Source: Asterochloris sp. CNOR1
Lineage: Eukaryota; Chlorophyta; Trebouxiophyceae; Trebouxiales; Trebouxiaceae
Direction: 5' to 3'
DNA length: 64,000 nucleotides
Assembly (NCBI GenBank): GCA_963969365.1
Contig: OZ017752.1
Span: 372,001-436,000 of the forward strand
A program made the translations under genes and the position numbers. Shown one piece after another: positions 53,107 to 62,980 of this stretch (positions are counted from its first letter, which is position 1; each line of letters opens with the position of its first letter). A model generated the notes under the pieces. The model did not search any database. It was not told the DNA's origin and saw only the letters and a program-made list of their open reading frames with translations.

Positions 53107-56100
53107 TCAGGGCCTTGGGAACGGCTCCTGCCCAGGCGCGTGCTCCAGCTTGTGCAGCTTGGCCAGGTCATGCCGCTGCTTGGAGGGTGGGTATGAATAC
53201 TCAAACTCTCCTGCAAGTCCTCCAAGGGTCCACCCCAGCCACGCCAGCACAGCGCTGCCGCCTGCCAACCTGCTAAGTGGGGCGCCCTGACCAGCAGATC
53301 CCAGTGCCAGGACAGCAACTGCAGCTGCACCCAGCAAGCCAGCCAGAGTCCAGGCGGCCGCACTGCCACGCTTGAAGTTCTGCCAGGCGGTCATGCTGCT
53401 GGGCACCATGGCTGTGTGGCAGGCAAAGCGGTCCAGCACCTGATCCCTGGCAGCCTCTGGGGACAGCAGGCGTGGCTCAACTCCTGCAGCGTATGCAGTG
53501 CATCGCCTCAGCGCACATGCCAGAGCAGGGTCAAAGTGGCAAAACCAGATAGCAGGCCCTCCTCCGGCCCTGCAGCAGTACGTACACTCAGACCAGACCT
53601 GTCACAGGCAGGCCGATTAGCAGTGGGAGAATCCCATTGAAGCCACTCCGGGGGGAGAGCAGGCAGGGCTGCAAACCTAAAGCAAAGATGAGCAGAGCTG
53701 CCAGGAATCAACCTCCATGAGACTAGCTGTCACTGCAACTCCAAGATGCACAGCTTCAGCTTGGCAGAGCTCTTGCGTGAACCAGTGTGGTTGTAGCTGA
53801 GCCCTGCGGCTGCTGCCGCCCAATTTGTTGTCAACAGCACAGTGTACAAGACACATGCCGACTCAGAAAAGCTGCCTGAAATCGCCTGGACACAGCACAG
53901 GAAACCGGTAACTGACTCAAATTTGCCAGTCGCAGCCCACAGCTCACCTGCGCTTGACCCCAGGGGCAGGCTGCCTTCGTAGCGGTTAGGCATGGAGACT
54001 ATGGCGCCGTCCAGCCACCTCCCAAAATGAATCAGCAGGGAGTCAGTGGGGGAGCGGTGGCAGAACCAGCGCCTGCGGGCCATGGGTGCCTCCTGCTGCC
54101 GGCCCCCCTTGCTGTGGCCATTGCTAGGGCTCTCTGATTGCTCCTTAGCAGCAGCAGCCCTGACCTCTGCCAGCTCGCACCCCAGGGTGGTGGCCTGCTG
54201 AGTGGCCAGCAGGTAGGTGTCCTGCAGAAGGAAGCAGTCTTCTATGACAGCCATGCTGCCTTCATGTGCTGGGGCCTGAGCAGTGGACACTGCTGATCCA
54301 TCTGCCTCACAGGCTCAGGGCCTCACATGACAGTCATCATACTTCACACAGATGTAAGGCCCTAGGCAAGCATGGATGCCTGCCATTGAGCGGGCTGTAG
54401 GGCTTCACTGTCTGACCTGATCAAGAAAGCGGTTCAGGAATATGCTGGTCAGCCAGCGGGGTGGGTGCAGATTGGGCGCCAGGCTCCTGATGTCTGCAGG
54501 CCATGCACAGGAGACAGTGAAATGTGGAGCTACCTGAGGTGGATCACAGGCCTAACTTAGCATCAACAGTTCGGGCTTCTTCAGCTTTGTGGATTACTAG
54601 CTGCCTTTTAGAGATTGGGGCAAACAACTTGCAGCTGTGCTGCAGCATCGGTCAGTCCAGTGCGTGCTGTGACAGTGTTGCTGGCCACAGTCAAGCAGCT
54701 GCAGGGACAAGCCTGACTGGCCACTGGCAGCAGCGCAGCTCAGCAGAGCTGCTGCCAAGCATAGAGGGGCTGCCTAAAAGGGCAGCCATGCAGGCCACTC
54801 ACAGCGAGCAATGAAGCGGGTCCTGCCCAGCCCCACAGGAAGGACGTAGAAAGCCGTGATGAAGTTGGTCCTGCAGTGTCAGTGAGTCAACATCGTTTTG
54901 TAGTTAGCTCAGTCAGAGCTGAAGCTCACAGCCGCTGGGGCAGCCTGATGAATGATGACTGAGGCCATGCAGGGTTGCTGTGCAAACCAACATCTTCCAG
55001 CAGGCTGACAGCAGTCTGTGATCAGTTACAGTCTGCCCCAGCATGCACTATCAAGTGGCAGGCCGACTTGGACAGGTACTCACTGCCCTTGCTTGCCCCA
55101 GCGCAGCTGGGCATTGCGCTCATGCAGCAATGCAGCTGCAGACAGCCTGCAGCTGCTGGGCAGGCAATCTGCCTGTGCCATTGCACACCATCTGGGCAAG
55201 CGGTGAGAGCCATGCCCGCAGCAGCCACACTCCAGGGACAGCCCACTTGTGCACCTGTCGTTCCGGTCATGCTGGCTCCAGAGCACAGTGACAGGCGCAT
55301 CAGAAACAATTCTGGCAGTAGGTCTGCGGCACTGGTGGCACGCCAGGGACAGCCCACCTGTCATTCTGGTCGCGCCGGCTCCAGTGTACAGTGACAGGCG
55401 CATCGAAGACGATCCTGGCAGTCAGGTCCGCGGCACTGGTGGCCTGCTCCCCTGGCAGCGGCTTGGTCTTGGACGCGCTGTCCTTGCCTGTCATCTTGAG
55501 CACTGCTGGAACCTCTCCCACCAGCTGCAGGTGGCACTAGGTGGTGTTGTATTTGGCAGGCAATATGAGGAAGCTCTTTGAGCACTGCTGGAACCTCTCC
55601 CACCAGCTGCACGTGGCACTCGATGGTGTTGTGTGTCGGCAGGCAATATGCTGGGGTGGCCATGGCCTGCCCGCCGGCTGCCGGTGGCATCAGGTGGTTT
55701 GTGGTGAGAAAGGGATACTGTCTAGGACTAGTCCCACCAGCTGCACAATTGCATTGTGTGGCGCCTTCTCCAGCAGGCAGTCTAGTGATGCAGTTGATAT
55801 TCCACATGTATCGATAGCTCTGGCGGCAGCCAGTGCTTGCTGGAGGGCAGCAGAGTATGAGCGCAGGACAGTCGCTGCAGCAGATTGAGCCTGTGAGCCG
55901 GGTGGCCATGGGAAGCTCTGCTGACAGGCCATGCTCAAGCAGGACTTAGTGCACTGAGGCCAGGCCTGAATGAACACAGCCCGCCTGTCACTCAATGCCA
56001 TTTTACTCCCACCTTGAACTGGTTGTCTCCTGCAGCCTGCTCACTGATGTGCATGGGGTAATCTGGGGAGGCAGTGTAGCTGTCAAAGCTGGCTGCCTGG

Positions 56101-58562
56101 TGCGCCCACAAGCCATGGTCTGCAGCAGGCAATGGCATAATGAAACGGGGACTGCCTGATGAGCCCACAGGCCATGGTTTGTGGGGCTGCCTGATGCGTC
56201 CACAGGCCAATGTGGCAAAGCATGCTGCCAGGGCTGGCCGCCTCTTCTGCCTATAGGCTAAGGTCACAGGGCTCAACACTGTTGCAGCATGCATCATGAT
56301 TTTTACAGTCACTGAACTGAGATCCTTAAGGCCCCTCACTCCTTAGTAGGGTCCATGCCGCATTCAGTGTCCCTTCCAGATCAAGGCGCGTCACAGCTGC
56401 AGAGAGGTCTCACCTGGGTCCAACAGGTTCTCCAGCAGCAGGGACAGATCTACAGGCATGTCCCTGCAGTGCCAGGCATTCTTCATGACAGGCTGTGCCA
56501 CACATCACTGCTAGCATCTGCAGAATATCAAGAAGCAGCAGTACACCAGCAGCACTGCAGCAACAGGTGAAGCCACTGCCACTGTCACTGCCATGAGCAT
56601 ATGCAGGGAAAGTAAATCATACCTCATGAAGTCGTCTGAGGTAAACCCCGGCTGGTCCAGCTCTGGAATGGCTGCAGCAGGCAGCAGGGCAGGCTCACAT
56701 GATGCTCACATCAGGCCTCCATTGATGGCACAGATGGGGGCCTCCAGCATACTTACATCAAGTGCATACTCATGACTTGCTGCTGTCTCGTACTGGGCTG
56801 GCTTGCCAGCAAGCATGGACTGATGCTGCATGTCACAGCTCATACGGCAGGTACCCACTGGGGATGCTGCCTTCATCAGGGTCTGCGCCTGGCCTAGGCC
56901 ACAGCCAGAGCATGCCCTGCTTCTCACGCACAGGAATGGCAGTCGCACATGTCCTGCCAAGAGCCTCATTGCCACCAACCACCTGCATTGGAAGAAGGTG
57001 CTGTCAGGTGGCCGTGCAAGCCAGGCAGTCCTGTTGAAGTTGACTGTCGTTGTACAAGCAATGTCAAGAAAGCTGCTTGGCACTAGGTGCACCTCTGTCT
57101 GCTTGTGGCAGCAGCTCACCTGAGGGATGTTGGTGCACTGCCCTGTCTCAGCAAATGTCCACCCTGCACGCAGCACAAGAGGCCCTGCAGCAGACTTTAG
57201 GCACTGTTCCTCATGCTGTTCCTCATGCACCTCAAAGTGCCTGCTGCCCGCAAGCTGCCACAACCTCACTTCTGTGCAGCAAAGCTCAGCACCTCAATCG
57301 CCCGCTATCCGCCACAGCAATTTCTGTGCACAGCAAAGCTCAGCCAGAGCCAGACCTTGGGCAACCACATTTCAGCGGCTGCACCCCAACTGGCAGCGGC
57401 CATACCCACAGCATTATTGAGCCTGACAGTTCGTGCTCGCTGTGCCTGCTTGGCAGCTGTCTGCTGCAGCAGCTGCTCACCATGATAGGCGCACTGAATG
57501 TCCCCCGCAGCCGTCATCCTGCCCTGGCTGAGCGCAGCTGCACGGTGGGGGCACCTGCAGCGTCCACAGTAGGTTGCCCATATATGGGCCCTGCACCTTG
57601 CATGTGTGCCTGCCCTGCCTCAGTGAGGACAGATCCCCTTGTAGACCCAGAACCAAACATGTGTGCCCACCATGCCTCAGCAATGGCAGACTTTGCTAGC
57701 TGATAGTGCATATCAGCTCAGCAACGGCCACCACCTGTGCAGGCCAGGCTCAGAGGCTGTGTTGTTTAAAGGCGGTCCAGGTGGACCAGATTTGCCGCCA
57801 ATGACATGGTGGGGCAGACCCTCTGTACAGCAACCTGGCTTGCCATGCAGGCAATGAGCAGTTTCGGCTGCAGGGCCTTCAACTGCCCCCGGCCATCTTG
57901 CCAGGGCGCATCAGGATGGTGACCTGCCCTTGTGGGGCTGCACCGTCTGCGGTTCAGCTGGGAGTGCCATGCAGACAAACAGTTCCTGCTGACGCACCTG
58001 TCAAGCAAGGCCAGTGGCTCCTTGCCAGGGCGCCTCAACACGACATAGGCCTCATCAAAGATCTCCACACGCGTCGGCTGCCCCTCAGGAACATCTTGGG
58101 CAAAGGCAACCGGGTACCTGCACACGCAAGGAGTCAGTGCTTACAAACATGTGCCGCAAGACATTGCTGTGGCACTTCATGTATTGGAAAGCACGTACCA
58201 GTGCTGCCTCCAGTCGAAGACCGTCTGCTGTCTCTCCCTGACGGCCTGAGGCTCTGCTGGCACTGCTGGCTGTGCAGGAGGGGCCACACGTGAGGGGGCT
58301 GCTGGCACTGTTGCTGCTGCGGCATGGCACCTGATCTGTGCTGTAACACCTTTTGTGCAGCTGCTGCTGGCCACAAGGCTCTGCTGGCGCAATGGCAGAG
58401 CTCTGGGACAGGTGTACAACAGCTGACTGTGCAAGGGACCTGCAGTACGAGCACAGAAGCTGGTAGAGCTGCGTCATTCAGCAGCGCATTGAGTTATGAG
58501 AGACCGTGAGGCAGAAGCTTCTAACCTGTGTGTGAGGTGTGCATGCCGTACAGCTTGCTCAT
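53107..58562 (-). CDS. Rieske-type [2Fe-2S] oxygenase of the PAO family, second and divergent
   Basis: Exons in transcript order: 58562-58526 (tentative), 58439-58199, 58117-57998, 57554-57481, 57163-57120, 56982-56871, 56671-56623, 56463-56414, 56119-56013, 55524-55358, 54870-54803, 54493-54417, 54221-53948, 53483-53107; 598 residues. A transit peptide of about 75 residues leads to VFDWRQHWYPVAFAQDV. The Rieske site is RCPHRAAALSQGRM and QCAYHGWTF; the iron site is ENLLDPDHGLWAH (DPxHx4H). Later come QGMLWLWPRPG, TAFYVLPVGLGRTRF and FGRWLDGAIVS. The C-terminus has two hydrophobic helices as in PAO, but FACHTAMVPSS replaces the CxxC found in the 14-19 kb relative. Exon 6 seems to use a GC donor (AAG/GCAGCA), chosen by phase. 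Substrate unknown, probably a tetrapyrrole or plastid lipid-soluble compound. Confidence 0.86.
55248..55450 (-). repeat. Copy of second-PAO exon 10 end
   Basis: The exon 10 tail (55358-55450) is duplicated at 55250-55343 in the next intron, about 107 bp away, with high identity: CACCTGTC, CCAGAGCACAGTGACAGGCG / CCAGTGTACAGTGACAGGCG, GCGGCACTGGTGGC are shared. The donor complement CACCTG is intact in both. Confidence 0.85.
55497..55781 (-). repeat. Copies of second-PAO exon 10 start
   Basis: GAGCACTGCTGGAACCTCTC then CCACCAGCTGCA occurs at 55498 (true border) and 55580, 82 bp apart and almost identical; both can read LVGEVPAVLK on the minus strand behind a GCAG acceptor. A diverged third copy (TCCCACCAGCTGCACAATTG) is at 55732. 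Confidence 0.88.
56089..56220 (-). repeat. Copies of second-PAO iron-ligand exon start
   Basis: The start of exon 9 (56089-56122, minus-strand peptide DHGLWAHQAAS) recurs at 56150-56183 (peptide NHGLWAHQAVP) and faintly at 56186-56216. Both extra copies lie in the upstream intron; the first still reads the HGLWAH ligand motif. Confidence 0.8.
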
Positions 58563-58695
58563 ACCCTGATCACACAGACGAGATGTCCGATGCGGTCAGA
58601 CAAATTTGCAAAGCACTTGCTGCGCGCGAAAGGTTTTTTCAAAGCTTGACCGGTCAATCAGGTTGGATCTGCTGTCATCCCACACAGGAGTCAGC
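58563..58695. promoter_or_regulatory. Shared promoter region of PAO-family and UBX-protein genes
   Basis: The divergent ATGs are 133 bp apart if the small first exon of the PAO-family gene is right. No TATA box is evident; a TTTTTTC run lies at 58634. Confidence 0.4.
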
Positions 58696-61091
58696 ATGGC
58701 GCTCAGCTACATAATCAGTGCTCAAGGTGAGCTTAGTCTTTATTTCAGCTGGTCTCAGCTGGCTGGCTCGGCCTGCCTGACACGACATGGGAGGAGCCAT
58801 GTGCTGCATGTGATCTGGACTGTTCACCTGTGAGGTCTCCCTGTGACTGATGCAGGCAAGCGCCAAGCTGTCCCTGCAAAGCCAATGGAGCCTCTGTCCA
58901 GAGTTGTCGACCAGGCCGTTGAGGTAATGAAGCTGGACACAGATGCTGGCAGCTGCAAGCTGTTACACAATGGCAAGCAGCTGGACCTCAGCACGCCTGT
59001 CCGCTTCGCCAACCTGCCTCGAGATGCCAAGCTGGAGCTGGTTACAGGTAGCTCTTGGTGTGGTGCTTGGCTTTTGAACTATGCCTTTCAGGAGCCTGCT
59101 GGCTCAGGCTGCACCAGGGCGCACCGCAGGTCTGCAGCAAGCAGGTGCTATTGATGAGGGTGCTGCATGCGTTGTCTCTGAGCTCAGCAATTTGTGTGTG
59201 GAAGCGATCCCTGAAGGTCCACCCATCCTGCAGGCCAGGCCAACCAGCAGCTGGGCCTCCGTGACAAGCTCAATTCGAGCACACAGCCTCCTGAGGGCGC
59301 CCCTGCTGCCTCTCAGAACACGACAGCAGCAGCCTCGCCCCACCAGCCTGAGCAAGCAGGCCCTGCCACGCAGTCCCAGCCAGCAAAGGGGCTCAGCTCA
59401 ATGCTCGGCAGAGGCGCAGATGCTGGCAGCAGCTCCAGCGGGCCAGGTCCTCTACTGCCTGAGGTGCCGGCAGAGCAGCGTGCACTGGGCCTTGGCAGGG
59501 CAATCAACCTCTTCTCACGGGAAGCAGCTCTCGCTGCCGAAAGCCAAAGGTGACTCCATACGACCCATCGCAGTCAGCTTTCTGCTGCTGCAGCTGTCTC
59601 CTTGGCATCTTGCCTTGTGCCATCTGAGCCAATGTACGTCCACTGTGATTGCTAGCCTCAAAGCAGGTCATACCCATTGCTTGGGAGTCCCAGTGCTGTG
59701 TCTCCTCTCATCATGGTTGCACAGATGGCTGATTTCCACAAAGGGGTGCAGGCCCTCTGGTGATGTGGCTGAGCCTTCCCCTGAGTTTTTTGAATTCACT
59801 CCAGATGATTACCACAAGGTTATGGCAGGTCAGTGCAACTTGCCGTTTTGTTACCTGCATATGCTGCATGTCAGGGGCGTCTGCCTGCCCATTTGGGGAA
59901 ATGAAGCATCACCCAAGGCCCAAGGCAGTGTACAAGGTTGCTAAATGGCTTTGAGCAGCATGCTCTGACAGTGCGCCCATGAGACTGCCTGATAACCCAC
60001 TCCACGCTCGCCAGATAGGTCTGTCAGCGGTGAACTGCGGCCTGCAGGCTGGGCACGGCAACACGCAAAACAGGGGGCACCGCTGAAGACCAAGAAGCTG
60101 CGGGACCAGGAGGCCCTGGCCAGGGCGCAGGCCATGGGTCCTGTGCCTATCCGCGTGCACTTCCCAGACGGCCTCATCCTGCAGGTGACCGTGGCCAAGA
60201 GCGCCTCTTGCACAGCTTTGTGCAGCCAGGGGGCCCTTGCCAGGGCACAGGGGCAGGGGCTGTGTGCGCATCTGCATGCACTCCCCTGGGAGCCTTGACC
60301 CTGCAGGTGGGCTTGCTGAGGCAGAGGTGCACGTCTGCTGCTTGTTTGAGCGGCTCCCTCACGGCCACCACGCTGTGAGGCCTCCTGCCCAGCTGTCCTG
60401 CGCCCTCAGGCCCCGAAGCCAGCTTGCCTGTCACCTGCACATACTGCACGCTGCTTTGTGCCTGAACGGCTGCCGCCCATGACCTGCTGGCACCACTGCC
60501 ACTTGGACAGCTGGGGCATGGTCCACCAGCGCTGCAGCTTCGCCCCTGCTGTCGTGTTGAGGCATGTTGTGGCAGCTGCCGCTGCCCTGAGGCGCTGCTC
60601 CATATTGCAGGGCCTAGTGTAGTGGCCCTGACTGTGCCTGCAGATGCTCTCACAGGGTCTGCTGCTCAGCTGCTTGTTCGGCGCAGGCGGTCTTTGCAGC
60701 CAGAGATCCTGTGGCCAGGCTGAAAGATCTGGTGGGCATGTGTCTGGCTCATGGGAAGGCTCCCAAGTCCTGGTATCTGTACACAGCGCCGCCCAAGCAG
60801 GCGCTGAGAGACCTCAGCCAGAGCCTGTACCAGGCTGAGCTGGCGCCGGCTGCCAACGTGTACTTTGGCACTGATGGTATGGCCCCCACAGGAGAGCAGG
60901 TGCTCAAGCCGGAGGTGCTGGCTCTGCTGGGGCAGCCCCCAGGTCGTAGCAGAGATGCCCAGCAGGCGCAACAAGGCTTGGCAGGTGGCCAAGGGCCAGC
61001 AAACCAGGGCAGCGCTGCTCCCCATGCGTTGGATGCGAAGCTCAGCGCCGCAGACAAGGGCAAGAAGGTCCCCAAGTGGTTCAAGAAATGA
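58696..61091 (+). CDS. ASPSCR1: TUG/PUX1-like UBX-domain protein (ASPSCR1 family)
   Basis: Six exons (58696-58726, 58856-59047, 59234-59549, 59752-59828, 60048-60184, 60687-61091) give 385 residues. The first 75 residues are a TUG-type ubiquitin-like domain (CKLLHNGKQLDLSTPVRFAN then LPRDAKLELV). A Pro/Ala/Ser-rich linker follows, then ALGLGRAINLFSREAALAAE and FFEFTPDDYHKVMAG. The UBX domain (about 230-320) has PIRVHFPDGLILQ, VARLKDLVGMCLAHGK and WYLYTAPPKQ. The tail ends GKKVPKWFKK, also typical of this family. Relatives bind and disassemble p97/CDC48 hexamers (plant PUX1) or tether vesicles (animal TUG). The exon 4 acceptor could also be at 59724, adding nine in-frame codons. Nuclear or cytosolic location is inferred. 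Confidence 0.9.
60113..60310 (+). repeat. Decayed copy of UBX exon 5 end
   Basis: The exon end 60113-60190 (GCCCTGGCCAGGGCGCAGG ... CGCGTGCACTTCCC ... CTGCAGGTGACC) recurs at 60231-60316 (GCCCTTGCCAGGGCACAGG ... GCATGCACTCCCC ... CTGCAGGTGGGC). The donor survives but the frame is lost. Confidence 0.8.
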
Positions 61092-62218
61092 ACTCAAGGG
61101 GCACAGCTCAAGATTTCATGATCATCTGGCAGGCTGCATTTCATTGGTGCAGTGAATCAGTCTAATGCTCAGGGATATTTGCTGACTTCGATATGCTGAC
61201 ATCAATATCAGTGTGGGCTGGAATGTGCAGTCCAGAGCCAGCTTTTGTGATGGCTGAAGAGACGTTTCACAACAGCATGTCATGCATGCATATGCCCGCC
61301 AGCTTCTTGATGACTGGCGGCCTGTACAGGCCTACGCGCCACTGTGCAGTTGTACCTGGCGCAAAAGTGCTTGGCAAGCCAAGCAGGATATGGTACAAAA
61401 CTTGCACAGCAACAGCCTTATCAAACTCAGCATGTGTGATGAGCTCTTGCAGCAGGGAGCCTGAGCTGGTGTGTAGGCTCTGTGACACTATCAAACACAT
61501 GAGCATGTCCCCTGATGTCATTTGGGCAGGCCTTTCCCTCGCTAAATGCAGTTGAGTGCTTAGAGGTGGCTTGGATAGCTGCAATTGACTCCTCTTTGGG
61601 TAGAAGAGATACTAGATAGCCATAGTGTGCTTTGATCATACGGTCGAAGTTCATGACAGAATATATGGCTGACTCTGTAAACCTCACTTCTCTCTAGCCA
61701 TGTCACTGCTAATGACCTTGCAGTCGGCTTCACTGGCTCAGCTAGGCAGCATTGAGTTGCACTTCACTTTCGATATTGGCCTGCCAATATTGGCAGGCTG
61801 GGTACAGTGCTTGGCATTTATAAGCATGCTCAGCAATACATTGAGATATGTGATTCCGACATTGCAGCCTGGCTGTTCGGTCTGCGCCACAAGGATGCAC
61901 CTTGAGAAATGGAATGTCAAAGCTGTACACATGTGGTTTGGAAACATACGTATATATGTGTATACACAGCCTTCTGCAAAGGAAGTGCTGCTTAAAAGCA
62001 AAAGGGTATAAAGTAATTTCACTGAGAGTGAGGCTTTGCCAGACTGAACGTGTTGTATTTGATCCTGTTCAAAACCAGCAGGAATTTTCTGGCCATATGG
62101 GACCACACATCAATGCCTGGCACAATCTGCAGAGTCCTGGAACGAGTAGCCTGCATAACGGCAATGGTCTTGTTTGTTGAACACATCTTGCAGGAGATGC
62201 ACCTGAGCAACTGCTTAC
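61092..62218. other. Gene-poor, more AT-rich region
   Basis: Open frames of 60-120 codons exist on the minus strand in two overlapping frames (61427-61687 and 61738-62106) but have no family resemblance or convincing splice context. They may be 3' parts of the hypothetical minus-strand gene at 62.2-62.8 kb or chance frames. Confidence 0.35.
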
Positions 62219-62792
62219 CATACAAGTTGGCGTATGCGTCATGTGTGCCTGCTCCCTTGCCTGCACAGAAATCTAGCAAGCAATTTCTGCTGCAGCCATT
62301 TGAGAGCCAGCTGGCTGGAATGCCAGCATAAGAAAGAAGCCCGCTTGCCTCAGCAACAGTGAGGCTTGCTTATCTGAGGCCTTAGACGCAGATGATGCAG
62401 CTGCTTGATTGAAAAGGGCAAAGCCTGCTGTAGACTCAGCCTGTCGGCTCTGATGGTCACCTAAGGCCACAGCTGCTGATGCAGACAACTGATGCAGACG
62501 TGGCTCGCATTACATACAAGATGCATGTCAGAGTTGGGTTTGGCCAAACATGCAGCCAGCAGCACTGTCTCCACCTCACCTGAGGTGCCTGCTTTGGCTT
62601 TGATGTTACTGGCATGCAGCTCTTCAGTCACCCCTGCGTGCATCAAAGCCTCCACAGAGCTGTTGGCCAGTATGCTCCTGGTGTTGACTTTGTGCTTCCA
62701 GAGCCTCACAGCACACCGGGCGCTATAGACTTTGTTCAAGCTTTGCAGGTAGCTTTGCAGCTCCTCTTGAGTTGCAAAGTCTTCCATGCCGC
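62219..62792 (-). CDS. Hypothetical protein, two internal exons
   Basis: Exons 62792-62580 and 62260-62219 join in phase 1 on the minus strand behind GCAG acceptors and with GTGAGG and GTAAGC donors. The longer exon encodes about 70 residues: MEDFATQEELQSYLQSLNKV, YSARCAVRLWKHKVN and NSSVEALMHAGVTEELHASN, then TSGKGAGTHDAYANLYG across the junction. It looks like a soluble helical protein. I do not recognise the family. The Met of MEDFATQ may be the start. The 3' end is unresolved: joining the next GCAG acceptor near 62148 would end after a few codons at a TGA, while a later acceptor near 62085 opens a frame of more than 100 codons down to 61742. Treat as a partial model. Confidence 0.4.
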
Positions 62793-62867
62793 CTGCATGC
62801 ACAGTCAGCAACACAGGACCTCTCTTTCCGGCCAAACAAGCAGCTTGAGAGCCCATGTGTGCTGCAG

Positions 62868-62980
62868 TTGTCCGGGACGATGCTTATCCCCCCATCAACT
62901 TCACCATGGACACTTACAAGGAGGTGGATGCTGCAGGACGGGGTTATTACAGCAACAGCTTGAAGAGCCTTGACTGCTAA
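62868..62980 (+). CDS. Possible terminal exon of an unidentified gene
   Basis: After a GTGCTGCAG acceptor the + strand reads VRDDAYPPINFTMDTYKEVD then AAGRGYYSNSLKSLDC and a TAA stop. The residue composition looks protein-like, but no matching upstream exon was found on this strand, and the minus-strand hypothetical exon starts only 75 bp to the left. It may be a fragment or coincidence. Confidence 0.25.

Noticed and set aside
57750-57860. Minus-strand RVCPTM stretch as a Rieske exon
   Set aside because: It lacks the C-x-H pattern; the proper Rieske exon with CPHR and CAYH is at 57481-57554. It may be a decayed copy.
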